Below are positions 8,052 to 18,940 of a stretch of 64,000 nucleotides of DNA, in pieces. Numbering within the stretch: the stretch's first letter is position 1; each line of letters begins with the position of its first letter. The notes beneath the pieces are model-generated. The model was given only the letters and a program-made list of their open reading frames with translations, was not told the DNA's origin and ran no database searches. Source of the stretch: Silanimonas sp. (GTDB lineage Bacteria > Pseudomonadota > Gammaproteobacteria > Xanthomonadales > Xanthomonadaceae); NCBI GenBank assembly GCA_018334015.1, contig JAGXTI010000036.1:1-64000 (forward strand), given 5' to 3'. Position numbers and translations under genes: made by a program.

Positions 8052-10580
8052 TCAGCCCTTGAACGCCGGCCCCTCGCCGGTGGTGCGCGGGCTGGCGCTG
8101 GCATCGCTGGTGATGTGCTGGATGGTGTGGCGCAGTTCGCGCCCCAGCACGATCTTGGCGTCCTTGTCCCAGGCCATCAGGGTCTCGTCGAAATCGAGCT
8201 TGCCATCGGCGCACAGCCAGACCAGTTTCATGTCGCGCAGCCGAGCGATGAAGCCGCGGAACAGGCTCTTGTCGAAGAACTCCGGGGCAGCCGGCGCGTA
8301 GAGCAGCGAGAGCCGTTGCGCCGCCAGCTGGCAGAAGCTCTCCAGCTCGCTGGCGCTGATCGTGCGCGGGCCGCGCCGGACCAGGCTGGCGATGGCGATG
8401 AAATAGCGCTCGAAAGCCTGCTGCAGGGAATACGCCACCGCTCGCAGGCGAAAGACCTCGTCGGTCTGGCCGGGGCCGCGGGTGAGGAAACCACCCTCGT
8501 CCTCACTGGTCAGCGCGAGCAGGCCCTCGGCAACGAACAGGTTGATGGTGGCATCGAGCCGGGCGGCGAACTCCTCGGCGGTCCACGGCAGGAACAGCTC
8601 GGCCTTGATGAAGGGGTAGATGGTGCGGCCAAGGCGCAGCACGCCGGCACGGCTGATCCGGCGGTTGTTCTGGAAGCACAGCGCGATCCATGCCGGGGCC
8701 GCGAACAGGTGCAGCACGTTGTTGCGGAAATAACTCTGCAGCACCGCCGTGTCGCCTTCCATGGCGAGCACATCGCCCAGCGGATGCTGGATGCGGCGCA
8801 GCACGCCCATCGCCTCGCCGTAGGCAACGATCTCGGCCGGCGAGTAGGGCGTGACCGTGACCCGGTCGGAGTACGGCAAGGCCGCCAGCAGCTTCTTCGA
8901 CAGCGCCAGTTGGGCGAGCAGGTCGGCCTCGTCCATCGCATGCTTGGGCGTCGAGAGCACGGCCAGCGCCAGCAGGTTGATCGGATTGACGTCGGCGGCG
9001 CGGTTGATGTTCTCCTGGATGCGCAGCGCCACCTCGTCGACCGCCTCGCCGAACCAGAGCGGCCGGCCCTCCGGGTCTGCGGTCTCGTCGCGCCAGCCCG
9101 GCGCGTGGCGGGCCAGAACATCCTCCAGATGGATCGGCTCGCCGAAGCTCACCGCCACCTGGCCGTAGCGGCGGCGCAGGGTGCCGAGTGCGGCCACCGC
9201 CAGTGCGCCGATGTTTTCCTTCTGCTTGGGCCGGCCGGTGAGTTCATCGAGGTAAGAATCGCCCTCGATCAGCTTCTCGTAGCCGATGTAGACCGGCTGG
9301 AACACCACCGGGCGGCGCGGTGCGCGCAGGAAGGCGCGCAGGGTCATGGCGATCATGCCGCCCTTGGGTTGCAGCAGCCGGCCGGTGCGCGAGCGCCCGC
9401 CCTCGATGAAGTACTCGATCGAGAAACCCTCGCCGACCAGCTGCGCCACGTACTCGCCGAGCACGGCGGTGTAGAGCGCATTGCCCTTGATGCTGCGGCG
9501 GATGAAAAACGCACCGCCGCGGCGCAGGATCGGGCCGATCAGCGGCAGATTGAGGTTGATGCCGGCAACGATGTGCGGCGGCACGATGCCGTTGCGGTAG
9601 AGCAGGTAGCTCAGCAGCAGGTAATCCATGTGGCTGCGGTGGCTCGGCACATAGATCACCTCGTGCCCCGGCGCCACGTCCTTCAGCTTGTCGAGGTGAT
9701 GGACCTGCACGCCGTCGTAGATGCGGTTCCAGAAGGCGGTGAGCACGAAGGAGAGCGAACGCACCACGGGGTGCGAGTAGTCGGCGGCGATCTCCCAGGC
9801 GTAGCGGTAGGCCTTGCTCCAGACCTCGGTGGGGGTGCTGCCCTCACGGCGGGCGGTGTCGGCGATGGCACGACGGACCGGCTCGGCACCGAGCACGCGG
9901 TCGACCAGCAGGCGGCGGGTCGAGAGGTCGGGGCCGATGATGGCCTCGCGGACGCGGCGGAAATGCACGCGCAGCACCCGCGAGGCCTTGCGCACGGTGC
10001 GCTCGTGCGGAATGTCCTCGTTGACGATCTCGCGCACCGGAAAGCCGGGCGAGAAGCGCACCAGGGTGTCGCGGCCATTGAGCAGGATGGCGAGCAGGCG
10101 GCGGAATCGGCCGACCAGGGCCCAGTTCTCCGAGAACAGCACCGAGAACCAGCCGCTCTGCCGCTCGGGCGTACGACCCACCAGGATCGACACCGGCACC
10201 AGTTGCACGTCCTGCTGCGGGTTCAACCGGTGCGCCATCAACAAGCGGGCCAGCGCACCGGAGTGGCTGCGGTGGGCCGGCCGGCCGAGGCTGCCCTTGC
10301 GCCGCCGCGACAGCGCGACGTAGGCACGGCTGCGACCGAGCGGATCGCCCGGCAGCGGGGCCAGCGGCGAGGGCAGGCCGGCCTCGCGGCAAGCCCGGTC
10401 GAGGATCAGCATGTTCGACAGCCCGTAGTGCTCCAGCACGTAGCAGACCGGCCGATCGAGCTGGATCGGCGGCACTTCGGGGTCGCGGGTCAGTTCGATC
10501 CAGGGTTTGAGAATGGCACCCGCCAACCGCGCCCACCAGGGCGGACGCAGGTAACCGGGTACGGGCAGGACCGGATCCAC
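8052..10580 (-). CDS. plsB: Glycerol-3-phosphate 1-O-acyltransferase PlsB
   Basis: 842 residues from a proposed GTG start, close to the 800-870 usual for PlsB. The enzyme acylates glycerol-3-phosphate at the inner membrane, the first step of phospholipid synthesis. Motif [15 protein letters not shown] (HX4D) is intact, followed by GGAFFIRRS, the [12 protein letters not shown] block and the [15 protein letters not shown] block. GTG 10580 lies 13 bp after the stop of the upstream lipoprotein gene and starts [11 protein letters not shown]; earlier in-frame starts would run into that gene. N-terminal choice is therefore reasonable but not proven. Confidence 0.94.
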   Translation of the reverse strand: MDPVLPVPGYLRPPWWARLAGAILKPWIELTRDPEVPPIQLDRPVCYVLEHYGLSNMLILDRACREAGLPSPLAPLPGDPLGRSRAYVALSRRRKGSLGRPAHRSHSGALARLLMAHRLNPQQDVQLVPVSILVGRTPERQSGWFSVLFSENWALVGRFRRLLAILLNGRDTLVRFSPGFPVREIVNEDIPHERTVRKASRVLRVHFRRVREAIIGPDLSTRRLLVDRVLGAEPVRRAIADTARREGSTPTEVWSKAYRYAWEIAADYSHPVVRSLSFVLTAFWNRIYDGVQVHHLDKLKDVAPGHEVIYVPSHRSHMDYLLLSYLLYRNGIVPPHIVAGINLNLPLIGPILRRGGAFFIRRSIKGNALYTAVLGEYVAQLVGEGFSIEYFIEGGRSRTGRLLQPKGGMIAMTLRAFLRAPRRPVVFQPVYIGYEKLIEGDSYLDELTGRPKQKENIGALAVAALGTLRRRYGQVAVSFGEPIHLEDVLARHAPGWRDETADPEGRPLWFGEAVDEVALRIQENINRAADVNPINLLALAVLSTPKHAMDEADLLAQLALSKKLLAALPYSDRVTVTPYSPAEIVAYGEAMGVLRRIQHPLGDVLAMEGDTAVLQSYFRNNVLHLFAAPAWIALCFQNNRRISRAGVLRLGRTIYPFIKAELFLPWTAEEFAARLDATINLFVAEGLLALTSEDEGGFLTRGPGQTDEVFRLRAVAYSLQQAFERYFIAIASLVRRGPRTISASELESFCQLAAQRLSLLYAPAAPEFFDKSLFRGFIARLRDMKLVWLCADGKLDFDETLMAWDKDAKIVLGRELRHTIQHITSDASASPRTTGEGPAFKG

Positions 10581-10593
10581 GGGCGAGCTTTGC

Positions 10594-11577
10594 TCAGGGC
10601 GTCGCAGCGGGCGCGGCGGGCACGGCGGCGGGCGCGGTGGCAGGCGCGGCAGCAGCATCGGGTGCTGGCGCCGCCAGCATCGCCATCGCCCGGCGGTGCG
10701 CCTCGATCGCTTCAAGGCGGTACCAGCCGCCGTCGATGCGGACCATCGGCTGCTCGAAGACGATGCTCTGGCCGAGCAGCGGGTAACGGACCCGCAGCGT
10801 GGCCCGGTCACCGTCGAGGGCGATCACCTCGGCCTCGACCCCGGCCAGCGCGGCATCGATGTCGATGCCGTAGGTCGCGGCCAGGGCCTTGCCGCCTTGG
10901 AGCGCGATGCTGCCCTTGGCCAGCGCGGCCTCGCGCTCCAGTGCCCAGAAGGCTTCCGGATCGGGCAATTGCAGGGCATGGGCGGTGCGAACCACCACCG
11001 CGATCGCTGCCTGTGCGCGGGCGCGGTCGGTGAACAAGGCGGGTTCGCCGGCCCAGCCGCTCACGGCCTCGATGAGGCTCTGGGCATGGGCCTTCTGCGC
11101 CGGCTTGAGGCTGGTGTCGGCAGTGATGGCGGCACTGGCGAAGCCCGCCATCATGCCGACGACCACGCCCCAGGAGGGCCCGGCCTGCTGTTCCAGGTCC
11201 TGCAGGCGCGGTTCGAGCCGGGCCCAGAGCCGGGCTTCGGCATCGGGCGCGGTGAGCTGGGCCATCCAGTTGCGCCAGCGCTCGGCTTCGGCGGGATCGA
11301 GCAGCACTCGCCCAGCCGGCGCCTGCTGCCACAGCAGCGCCTGTTCGGCCTGCATGGCGGGCGGCACGCTGAGTCGGGCGAACCGCACCAGATCGCCCTC
11401 GCGCAGCGCCCCGGCCAAGGCCTGCACGGCCGCCACCGGCTCGGTCGGCGCGCCTTCGATGGCGGGCGGCTCGCGGCGGCAACCGCTGCCCAGAACCACG
11501 AGCAGCAGCAGGCCGAGCAGCAGCAGGCCGCGGACCGCCGGTGGGGGCTGTGGCGTTCGGGACCAGCGGTTCGGCAA
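10594..11577 (-). CDS. Lipoprotein of unknown function
   Basis: About 327 residues. A leucine-rich signal segment (LLLLGLLLLVVLGSGC) ends in a lipobox cysteine, so it should be lipid-anchored. The mature protein is largely helical without a domain I recognise; the last 30 residues are an alanine/proline repeat. A TTG at 11577 is the only plausible start close before the signal peptide, as no ATG exists in frame there. Directly upstream of plsB (13-bp gap), so probably co-transcribed, but no functional link is visible. Confidence 0.65.
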   Translation of the reverse strand: MPNRWSRTPQPPPAVRGLLLLGLLLLVVLGSGCRREPPAIEGAPTEPVAAVQALAGALREGDLVRFARLSVPPAMQAEQALLWQQAPAGRVLLDPAEAERWRNWMAQLTAPDAEARLWARLEPRLQDLEQQAGPSWGVVVGMMAGFASAAITADTSLKPAQKAHAQSLIEAVSGWAGEPALFTDRARAQAAIAVVVRTAHALQLPDPEAFWALEREAALAKGSIALQGGKALAATYGIDIDAALAGVEAEVIALDGDRATLRVRYPLLGQSIVFEQPMVRIDGGWYRLEAIEAHRRAMAMLAAPAPDAAAAPATAPAAVPAAPAATP

Positions 11578-11650
11578 GTGGAGTCCCCGGCAGGGTCGAA
11601 GGACGGCGGAGGTTAGCAGATCAAGCCGTAAGGAGCCGTTGCCCGGCGCT

Positions 11651-12274
11651 TCAAAGTGCCGGCAGACGCGGCTGCACCGGGTCGATGCGGCCGAGGCCGG
11701 CCATGATCTTCTTGAACTCGGCGCGCGAGACCGAAACGTAGCGCTCGTTGCCGCCGATCTCGACCTGCGGGCCGTCGTTGACGGCGCGACCGTGCTCGTC
11801 CACCCGCACCACCATGGTCGCCTTGCGGCCGCTGTGGCAGATGGTCTTGATCTCGACCAGGTGGTCGGCCCAGGCCAGCAGGTACTGGCTGCCCTCGAAC
11901 AGCTCGCCACGGAAATCGGTGCGCAGGCCATAGGTCAGCACCGGCACGCCCTGTGCATCGACGATTTCGGTGAGTTGCCAGACCTGCGCCTTCGAGAGGA
12001 ACTGCGCCTCGTCGACCAGCAGGCAGTGCAGCGGCCCGTTCGCGGCGGTGTCGGCGGCGACGATGCGCGGCAGGTCTTCGTCGCGGCCGAAGGCGGTGCC
12101 GCGCGCCGAAAGGCCGATCCGCGAGGCCACCACGCCCGCGCCGGCGCGGGTGTCCAGCCGCGGCGTGAGAATGAGCGTGCGCAGGCCGCGCTCGTGGTAG
12201 TTGTGCGCGCTCTGCAGCAGGGTGGTGGTCTTCCCGGCGTTCATCGCCGAGTAGTAGAAGTAGAGCTTGGCCAT
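11651..12274 (-). CDS. tdk: Thymidine kinase (type II)
   Basis: 207 residues, standard for bacterial type II thymidine kinases that phosphorylate thymidine in the salvage pathway. Walker A is [13 protein letters not shown], the Walker B/DEAQF element is [10 protein letters not shown], the substrate lasso region contains YGLRTDF, and the thymidine-binding ERYVSVSR segment is present. Only one cysteine of the usual zinc ribbon is retained (CHSGRKA), as in several gammaproteobacterial forms. Divergent from rep, 85 bp apart. Confidence 0.93.
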   Translation of the reverse strand: MAKLYFYYSAMNAGKTTTLLQSAHNYHERGLRTLILTPRLDTRAGAGVVASRIGLSARGTAFGRDEDLPRIVAADTAANGPLHCLLVDEAQFLSKAQVWQLTEIVDAQGVPVLTYGLRTDFRGELFEGSQYLLAWADHLVEIKTICHSGRKATMVVRVDEHGRAVNDGPQVEIGGNERYVSVSRAEFKKIMAGLGRIDPVQPRLPAL

Positions 12275-12359
12275 GCCGGCATTCTAGATCGACACCGCCG
12301 TGGCGGCACCCGTCGCGGGCTGCGACAATGCGCGCCGCTTTGCCCTCTGGTTCGCGTCC

Positions 12360-14366
12360 ATGCCCCTCAACGCCCCGCAGCGCGACGCCGTGCTGTACAC
12401 GCAAGGGCCGCTGCTCGTGCTGGCGGGTGCCGGTTCCGGAAAGACCCGCGTCATCACCGAGAAGATCGCCCACCTCATCGCCAGCGGTCAGCGCGAGGCC
12501 CGGCACATCGCGGCCATCACCTTCACCAACAAATCGGCGAAGGAGATGAAGGAGCGCGTGGCGAAGCGCGTACGCGGCGACGCGGCGGAGGGGCTGACGA
12601 TCAGCACCTTCCATGCACTGGGCCTGCGCTTTTTGCAGCAGGAGGCCGGGCGGGCGGGTTTGAAGCGCGGCTTCTCGGTGTTCGACGCCGATGACCAGAT
12701 CGGCATCGTCAAGGACCTGATGCCACCCGGCACCAAGAACGAGGTGCTGGAACGCCTGCGCGGTCTGGTTGCACGCGCCAAGAACGAGGCGATGACGCCG
12801 GAACAGGCGATGGCGGCGGCGAAATCCGCCATCGAGCGCGAAGCGGCGAACCTGTACGCCAAGTACCAGCAGCGGCTTGCCGCGTTCAACGCGGTGGATT
12901 TCGATGACCTGATCCGGCTGCCGGTGCAGTTGCTCGAAGCCGATGCCGATTTCGCCGCCGGCTGGCGCGAGCGCATCCGCTACCTGCTGGTCGATGAGTG
13001 CCAGGACACCAATGGCGCGCAGTACCGCTTGCTGAAAGCCTTGGCCGGGCCGAAGGGCGCTTTCACCTGCGTCGGCGATGACGACCAGAGCATCTACGCC
13101 TGGCGCGGTGCGCAACCGGAGAACCTCGAGCTGCTCGGCCGGGATTTTCCGGCCTTGCGGATCATCAAGCTCGAGCAGAACTACCGCTGCAACGCGCGCA
13201 TCCTGCGCCTGGCGAACACGCTGATCGCCCACAACCCGCATGCCCATCTGAAAACCTTGTGGAGCGAGCAGCGCGAGGGTGAGAAGGTGCGCGTGTGGCG
13301 CTCGGAGAACAGCGAGCACGAGGCCGACCGCGTCGCTGCCGAGATCGACTACCTGAGCAAGGCCAAGGAGATTCCGTTTGGCGAGTTTGCCGTGCTGTTC
13401 CGCGGCAACCACCAGAGCCGGGCGCTCGAGAAATCGCTGCAACTGCTGCGTATTCCCTACCACCTGAGCGGCGGCACGGCTTTCCTTGAGCGCAGCGAGG
13501 TGAAGGATGCGCTGGCCTGGCTGCGGCTCATCGCCAACCCTGCCGACGATGCGGCCTTCCTGCGCGCGGTGGCCTCGCCGGTCCGTGGTATCGGCGGCAC
13601 CTCGCTGGCAAGGCTCGCGGAACTGGCGCAACAGCATCACCTGCCGCTGGATGGCGCGGCGCGGCAGCTGTCGATCCTGAAGACGCTGCAGCCGCGCATC
13701 GCCGCCGCGCTGGCCGAGTTCACCGGCATCATCGATCGCCTGCGTGACGATGCCGAGCGCATGCCGGCCAAGGACCTGGTGCTGGCGCTGGCCGAACGCA
13801 GCGGCATGCTGGCCGCACTGCGCGAGGCCAGCAAGGACAAGGCCGGTTTCGAACGCCGCAAGGCCAACCTCGATGAACTCGCCGAGTGGTTCAGCGGGCC
13901 GAAGAGCAGTGTTGGCGACCTCGCGGCACAGATGATGCTGCTCAGTCACGCCGACCGCGGCGAGCCCGGCAACGCGGTGCGGCTGATGAGCCTGCATGCC
14001 AGCAAAGGCCTCGAGTTCCGCGCGGTGTTCCTCATCGGCCTGGAGGACGGCACCCTGCCGCACGAAGCCAGCCTGGAGGAGGGCCGCCTCGAGGAGGAGC
14101 GGCGCCTGCTCTACGTCGGCATCACCCGCGCCAAGGAGCACCTCGTGCTCTCGCATTCGCTGGAGACGAAGCGCTGGGGCGACACCCTCAAACTGCAGCC
14201 CAGCCGCTTCCTCGATGAACTGCCGCAGAGCGATCTGCAGCGCGACGGTGCCGACCCCGAGGCCGAGGCCGAATCGCGGAAAGCCCGGGGCCGCACCCAG
14301 CTGGCGGCGATGGCTGCCTTGTTCGAGGGCACCAAGCCGGGGACCGGGTCGCAGTTCGCCAAGTGA
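12360..14366 (+). CDS. rep: ATP-dependent DNA helicase Rep
   Basis: 668 residues, a superfamily 1A 3'-5' helicase. Motif I is LAGAGSGKTRVI, motif II VDECQD, motif III GDDDQSIYAWRGA, motif IV QNYRC, motif V VRLMSLHASKGLEF and motif VI LYVGITRAKE. The length and short C-terminus fit Rep better than UvrD. Rep helps replication forks pass nucleoprotein obstacles. ATG 12360 begins MPLNAPQ, the usual Rep N-terminus; the in-frame extension upstream has no ribosome-binding site. Confidence 0.93.
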   Translation: MPLNAPQRDAVLYTQGPLLVLAGAGSGKTRVITEKIAHLIASGQREARHIAAITFTNKSAKEMKERVAKRVRGDAAEGLTISTFHALGLRFLQQEAGRAGLKRGFSVFDADDQIGIVKDLMPPGTKNEVLERLRGLVARAKNEAMTPEQAMAAAKSAIEREAANLYAKYQQRLAAFNAVDFDDLIRLPVQLLEADADFAAGWRERIRYLLVDECQDTNGAQYRLLKALAGPKGAFTCVGDDDQSIYAWRGAQPENLELLGRDFPALRIIKLEQNYRCNARILRLANTLIAHNPHAHLKTLWSEQREGEKVRVWRSENSEHEADRVAAEIDYLSKAKEIPFGEFAVLFRGNHQSRALEKSLQLLRIPYHLSGGTAFLERSEVKDALAWLRLIANPADDAAFLRAVASPVRGIGGTSLARLAELAQQHHLPLDGAARQLSILKTLQPRIAAALAEFTGIIDRLRDDAERMPAKDLVLALAERSGMLAALREASKDKAGFERRKANLDELAEWFSGPKSSVGDLAAQMMLLSHADRGEPGNAVRLMSLHASKGLEFRAVFLIGLEDGTLPHEASLEEGRLEEERRLLYVGITRAKEHLVLSHSLETKRWGDTLKLQPSRFLDELPQSDLQRDGADPEAEAESRKARGRTQLAAMAALFEGTKPGTGSQFAK

Positions 14367-14409
14367 AGATGGCGTAAGCTCGCTGGGTAACCCTCCTGCA
14401 AAGCACGCC

Positions 14410-15201
14410 ATGCCCTCGTCTGCTCGCCTGGCACCGCCGGATTTCCAGACCCTCGGTTGCCGACAATGCCGTGATGCCTCGACACTCGGCTTCGCGATGT
14501 CGATGGCCTTCCAGCCGATCGTCAACGTCGAAGACAACACGGTGTTCGCCTACGAAGCCCTGGTGCGGGGGCCTGCCGGCGAATCCGCCGCCTCGATCTT
14601 CGCGCAGGTCAACGACAGCAACCGCTACCGCTTCGACCAGACCTGCCGCTGCACGGCCATTGAACTGGCCTCACGCCTCGGCATGAGCACCGCCCTCAGC
14701 ATCAATTTCCTGCCGAACGCCGTGTACCGGCCCGAGCTGTGCATCCGCACCACGCTGGAGGCCGCCGAGACCTTCGGCTTCCCGATCGAGCGCATCATTT
14801 TCGAGATCACCGAAGGTGAAAAGATCGAAGACCAGCGGCATCTGCGCAACATCGTCGACTACTACCGCAGCAGCGGTTTCCGCACCGCGATCGATGATTT
14901 CGGGGCCGGCTACTCCGGCTTGAACCTGCTTGCCGAGATCGGTGCCGACATCATCAAGATCGACCTCGCGCTGGTCCGCGACATCCACAAGCATGCGGCT
15001 AAGAAAGCGATCGTTCGCGGCATCTGCAGCGTGGCTGCCGACCTCGGCACGACCGTGATCGCCGAGGGCATCGAGCAAAGCGAGGAACTGGCCGTGCTGC
15101 GGGAGCTCGGTATCCGCCTGTTCCAGGGCTATCTGCTCGCCCGGCCGGCCTTCGAGGCCTTGCCGGCCATCGACCCCAAGGCTTGGGCGAATGCCGGCTG
15201 A
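14410..15201 (+). CDS. EAL-domain cyclic-di-GMP phosphodiesterase
   Basis: 263 residues, almost entirely one EAL domain. The active-site set is complete: YEALVRG, the NFLPN asparagine, EITEGE, DDFGAGYSGLNLL, the KIDL lysine, AEGIE and QGYL. The first 30 residues include CRQC followed by STLGFAMSMAFQPIV, an N-terminus seen in stand-alone EAL proteins. It should hydrolyse cyclic-di-GMP in the cytoplasm. ATG 14410 gives this N-terminus. No sensory domain is fused, so control would be transcriptional or by partner proteins. Confidence 0.9.
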   Translation: MPSSARLAPPDFQTLGCRQCRDASTLGFAMSMAFQPIVNVEDNTVFAYEALVRGPAGESAASIFAQVNDSNRYRFDQTCRCTAIELASRLGMSTALSINFLPNAVYRPELCIRTTLEAAETFGFPIERIIFEITEGEKIEDQRHLRNIVDYYRSSGFRTAIDDFGAGYSGLNLLAEIGADIIKIDLALVRDIHKHAAKKAIVRGICSVAADLGTTVIAEGIEQSEELAVLRELGIRLFQGYLLARPAFEALPAIDPKAWANAG

Positions 15202-15270
15202 GGCCTGACGGGCTTCGCTGCCCCGGGTTCGCGTGAAGACCGGATTGGCGGCTTGAAAATCCGGTGGGGC

Positions 15271-15276
15271 TATAAT
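15271..15276 (+). promoter_or_regulatory. Consensus -10 element before the oxidoreductase gene
   Basis: A perfect TATAAT lies 38 bp before the start at 15314. The best -35 candidates are badly spaced: TTGAAA at 15253-15258 is only 12 bases away and TTGGCG at 15245-15250 is 20 away. A start site near 15283 would give a leader of about 30 bases. Confidence 0.45.
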
Positions 15277-15313
15277 TCCGAGTCTTTGCTCGACCGCCCC
15301 CGAGGCCCCATCG

Positions 15314-18300
15314 ATGTCTGCCGTCCTGCCCACCGCCACGGACCGCTCCACCGCCGCGTCGTCCATCGTCGATGGCGATTACACCCTCGACCACAAGTAC
15401 ACGCGCAGCCAAGGCCGCATCTACCTCAGCGGTGTGCAGGCTCTGGTGCGCCTGCCGTTGATGCAGCAGATGCGCGACCGCGCCGCCGGCCTGAACACCG
15501 CCGGCTTCATCTCGGGCTACCGCGGTTCGCCGCTGGGCGGTTTCGATCTGGAATTGTGGAAAGCGCGCAAACACCTCGCCGCCTCGGGCATCGAGTTCCA
15601 ACCCGGCATCAACGAGGACCTCGGCGCCACCATGGTCTGGGGTAGCCAGCAGACCCACCTGTGGCCGGGTGCGAAGTACGACGGCGTGTTCGGCCTCTGG
15701 TACGGCAAGGGCCCCGGCGTGGACCGCTCGGGCGATGTGTTCAAACACGCCAACGCCGCCGGCACCCACAAAAACGGTGGCGTGCTGGTGCTGGCCGCGG
15801 ATGATCACGCCTGCCGCAGCTCGACCCTGCCGCACGGTTCGGAAGGCGAGTTCGTCAGCGCGATGATGCCGGTGCTGAATCCCGCCGGCGTGCAGGACAT
15901 CCTCGACATGGGCCTGCTGGGCTGGGCGATGAGCCGTTACACCGGCCGCTGGGTGGGCTTCAAGACGATTGCCGAGACGGTCGAATCCTCGGCCTCGGTC
16001 AACGTCGATCCGCACCAGCTCGACATCGTCATTCCGACCGACCTCGAACTGCCTGCAGGCGGCCTCAACATCCGCTGGCCGGACCCGCCGCTCGATCAGG
16101 AGATGCGTCTGCACCAGTACGCGGTGAAAGCCGCGCACGCCTTCGCCCGGGCCAATCGGCTCGACAAGATCATCTACGACTCGCCGAAGGCGAGGCTGGG
16201 CATCGCCGCCACCGGCAAGAGCTACCTCGACGTGCTGCAGGCCCTCGAATACCTCGGCATCGGTCACAAGGATGCCGAAGCCATCGGCATCCGCGTCTAC
16301 AAGGTCGGCATGACCTGGCCGCTCGAGCCGCAGGGCATCCGCGCCTTTGCCCGCGGCCTCGAGGACATCGTGGTCGTTGAAGAGAAGCACGCCTTCATCG
16401 AGGCGCAGATGAAGGAGCTGTTCTACAACTTCGATTTCGGCCTCGACGGTGGGCGACGGCCGTCGATCGTTGGCAAGTACGACGAGAGCGGCGAGTGGAT
16501 TTTGCCCAGCACCAGCGAGCTCACGCCGGCGCGCATCGCGCGCGTCATCGCCAAGCGCTTGAACCGCTTCTTCAATTCGGAAGCCATCACCACGCGGCTC
16601 AAGTGGATCGCCGAGAAGGAGCAGGAACTCGCCCTGCCGCGCCCACTGTTCCCGCGCGTGCCGACCTACTGCTCGGGCTGCCCGCACAACACCAGCACCC
16701 AGGTGCCGGAGGGCCACCGCGCGCTCGGCGGCATCGGCTGCCACTACATGGTCACCTGGATGGACCGCCGCACCGACACCTTCACCCAGATGGGCGGCGA
16801 AGGGGCGACGTGGTGCGGCCAAGCACCCTTCGTCGAGACGCCGCACGTCTTCCAGAACCTCGGCGACGGCACCTACTTCCACTCCGGCTCGCTGGCGATC
16901 CGTCAGGCGGTCGCGGCCAAGGTCAACATCACCTACAAGATTCTCTACAACGATGCGGTGGCGATGACCGGCGGCCAGCCGGTGGACGGCACGCTCAGCG
17001 TGCCGGACATCGCGCGGCAGATGCGCGCCGAGGGCATCCAGACGATCGTCGTCGTGTCCGATGACATCGAGAAGTGGTCCGACCCATCGATCTTCCCGGA
17101 CGGCGTTCAGTTCTTTGATCGCGCCGAACTGGACGACGTGCACAAAAAACTGTCGGAAGTGAAGGGCGCTTCGATCCTTATTTATGATCAAACGTGCGCG
17201 GCAGAAAAACGCCGACGCCGCAAGCGCAAGACCATGGTCGATCCGGCCAAGCGGGTCGTCATCAACTCGCTCGTCTGCGAAGGCTGCGGCGACTGCTCGG
17301 TGAAATCGGCCTGCGTCTCGGTGCTGCCCAAGGAGACCGAATACGGCCGCAAGCGCGAGATCGACCAGAGCGGCTGCAACAAGGATTTCTCCTGCGTGCG
17401 CGGCTTCTGCCCGAGCTTCGTCTCGGTGGTGGACGCCCCCCTCAAGAAACGCAAGCCGAAGGCCCAGGTCGACTTCACCGCGCTGCCGATGCCGGTGATC
17501 CGCTCGAAGCTCGATCAGCCCTGGAACATCCTGATCACCGGTGTCGGCGGCACCGGTGTGGTCACCATCGGCGCGCTGCTCGGCATGGCTGCGCACCTCG
17601 AAGGCAAGGGCAGCTCGGTGCTCGACCAGACCGGTCTCGCCCAGAAGGGTGGCGCGGTCACCACGCATATCCGGATTGGCAAGAACCCGGCCGAGCTGCA
17701 CGCGGTTCGGATCGCCGCCGGTGAGGCCGACCTCGTGCTCGGCTGCGACATGGTGGTGGTCAACGACTACTGGTCGCTCTCCAAGATCCGTGCCGATCGC
17801 ACCGAGGTCGTGCTCAACACCTACCAGGCGATGCCGGCCGCCTTCCTCAAGGCGCCCGACCTTGCTTTCCCGGCCGAAGCGATCATCGAGACGGTGCGCA
17901 AGAGCCTCGGCGGCCGCGCGCCGTTCACGGTGGATGCCAACCGGCTCGCCACCGCCCTGTGCGGCGACGCCATCGCCACCAACCTGTTCATGCTGGGCTA
18001 CGCCTGGCAGCTGGGTCTGGTGCCGGTGGGCCTCGATGCGCTGATGCGCGCGGTCGAGTTGAACGGTGCGGCGGTGGCGATGAACCAACAGGCCTTCGGC
18101 TGGGGGCGACTGGCCGCCCTCGATACCGACCAGGTGATCGAAGCCGCCGACGCCGCACCCGCTGCACGCAGCGGCAACGCTGACGCGCTGGACGACGAAG
18201 CGCTCTCGCTCACGCTGGAGGAAACCATCGCCCGTCGCGTGGCCTTCCTCACCGACTACCAGAACGCCGCCTACGCGAAGCGCTACAGCGATCTCGTCAA

Positions 18301-18874
18301 TGAAGTACGCGCCGCCGAGGCCGCGAAGGTGCCGGGCCGTGATGCACTCACCCATGCCGTCGCGCGCTACGCCTTCAAGTTGATGGCCTACAAGGACGAG
18401 TACGAAGTCGCCCGGCTCTACACCTCGGGCGAGTTCGAGGCGCGCCTGAAAGAGCAGTTCGAGGACGGCGGCTCGCTGCGCTTCCATCTGGCGCCGCCCC
18501 TGCTCTCGAAGAAAGATGCCGACGGGCATCTGGTGAAGCAGGAGTTCGGCCCGTGGATCTTCACCGCCTTCAAGGTGCTCAAGCGTCTGAAGTTCCTGCG
18601 CGGCACCGCACTCGATCCGGTGGGCCACACCGACGAGCGGAAGATGGAACGCCGCCTGCGCGACGAGTACGTGGCAACGATCCGCGGGCTGCTGCCGAAG
18701 CTCACGGTCGAGAACCATGCGCTCCTCGTCGAGATCGCTGAAGTGCCGGAGCAGATCCGCGGCTTCGGCCACGTCAAGGAACAGCACGTCGAGAAGGCGG
18801 AAAAACTGCGCGCCGAACTGCTGCGCCGGCTGGCCAAGCCCGGCTTCCCGCTCAGCGTGCAGCCGGCGGACTGA
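15314..18874 (+). CDS. Fused indolepyruvate ferredoxin oxidoreductase
   Basis: 1186 residues combining the alpha (thiamine-diphosphate) and gamma parts of indolepyruvate:ferredoxin oxidoreductase in one chain. Residues 50-450 are the pyrimidine-binding/transketolase-like part (SGYRGSPLGGFD). PTYCSGCPHNTST precedes the thiamine-diphosphate domain. A cysteine-rich region near 640-710 (CEGCGDCSVKSAC, then CNKDFSCVRGFCP) should bind iron-sulfur clusters. GVGGTGVVTIGALLGMAAH begins the gamma domain. The fused form decarboxylates aryl pyruvates from amino-acid breakdown to acyl-CoA with reduction of ferredoxin. It stands alone with its own probable promoter. Confidence 0.92.
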   Translation: MSAVLPTATDRSTAASSIVDGDYTLDHKYTRSQGRIYLSGVQALVRLPLMQQMRDRAAGLNTAGFISGYRGSPLGGFDLELWKARKHLAASGIEFQPGINEDLGATMVWGSQQTHLWPGAKYDGVFGLWYGKGPGVDRSGDVFKHANAAGTHKNGGVLVLAADDHACRSSTLPHGSEGEFVSAMMPVLNPAGVQDILDMGLLGWAMSRYTGRWVGFKTIAETVESSASVNVDPHQLDIVIPTDLELPAGGLNIRWPDPPLDQEMRLHQYAVKAAHAFARANRLDKIIYDSPKARLGIAATGKSYLDVLQALEYLGIGHKDAEAIGIRVYKVGMTWPLEPQGIRAFARGLEDIVVVEEKHAFIEAQMKELFYNFDFGLDGGRRPSIVGKYDESGEWILPSTSELTPARIARVIAKRLNRFFNSEAITTRLKWIAEKEQELALPRPLFPRVPTYCSGCPHNTSTQVPEGHRALGGIGCHYMVTWMDRRTDTFTQMGGEGATWCGQAPFVETPHVFQNLGDGTYFHSGSLAIRQAVAAKVNITYKILYNDAVAMTGGQPVDGTLSVPDIARQMRAEGIQTIVVVSDDIEKWSDPSIFPDGVQFFDRAELDDVHKKLSEVKGASILIYDQTCAAEKRRRRKRKTMVDPAKRVVINSLVCEGCGDCSVKSACVSVLPKETEYGRKREIDQSGCNKDFSCVRGFCPSFVSVVDAPLKKRKPKAQVDFTALPMPVIRSKLDQPWNILITGVGGTGVVTIGALLGMAAHLEGKGSSVLDQTGLAQKGGAVTTHIRIGKNPAELHAVRIAAGEADLVLGCDMVVVNDYWSLSKIRADRTEVVLNTYQAMPAAFLKAPDLAFPAEAIIETVRKSLGGRAPFTVDANRLATALCGDAIATNLFMLGYAWQLGLVPVGLDALMRAVELNGAAVAMNQQAFGWGRLAALDTDQVIEAADAAPAARSGNADALDDEALSLTLEETIARRVAFLTDYQNAAYAKRYSDLVNEVRAAEAAKVPGRDALTHAVARYAFKLMAYKDEYEVARLYTSGEFEARLKEQFEDGGSLRFHLAPPLLSKKDADGHLVKQEFGPWIFTAFKVLKRLKFLRGTALDPVGHTDERKMERRLRDEYVATIRGLLPKLTVENHALLVEIAEVPEQIRGFGHVKEQHVEKAEKLRAELLRRLAKPGFPLSVQPAD

Positions 18875-18940
18875 GCACCGCGGCAGCGCGGCCGGGGCCT
18901 TGGCTCCCCGGCCGCCGTGCTGGCATGCGAGCATCCGCGC

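Noticed and set aside
15253-15258. TTGAAA as -35 box for the perfect TATAAT at 15271
   Set aside because: The spacing is only 12 bases, too short for a sigma-70 promoter; kept only the -10 element.
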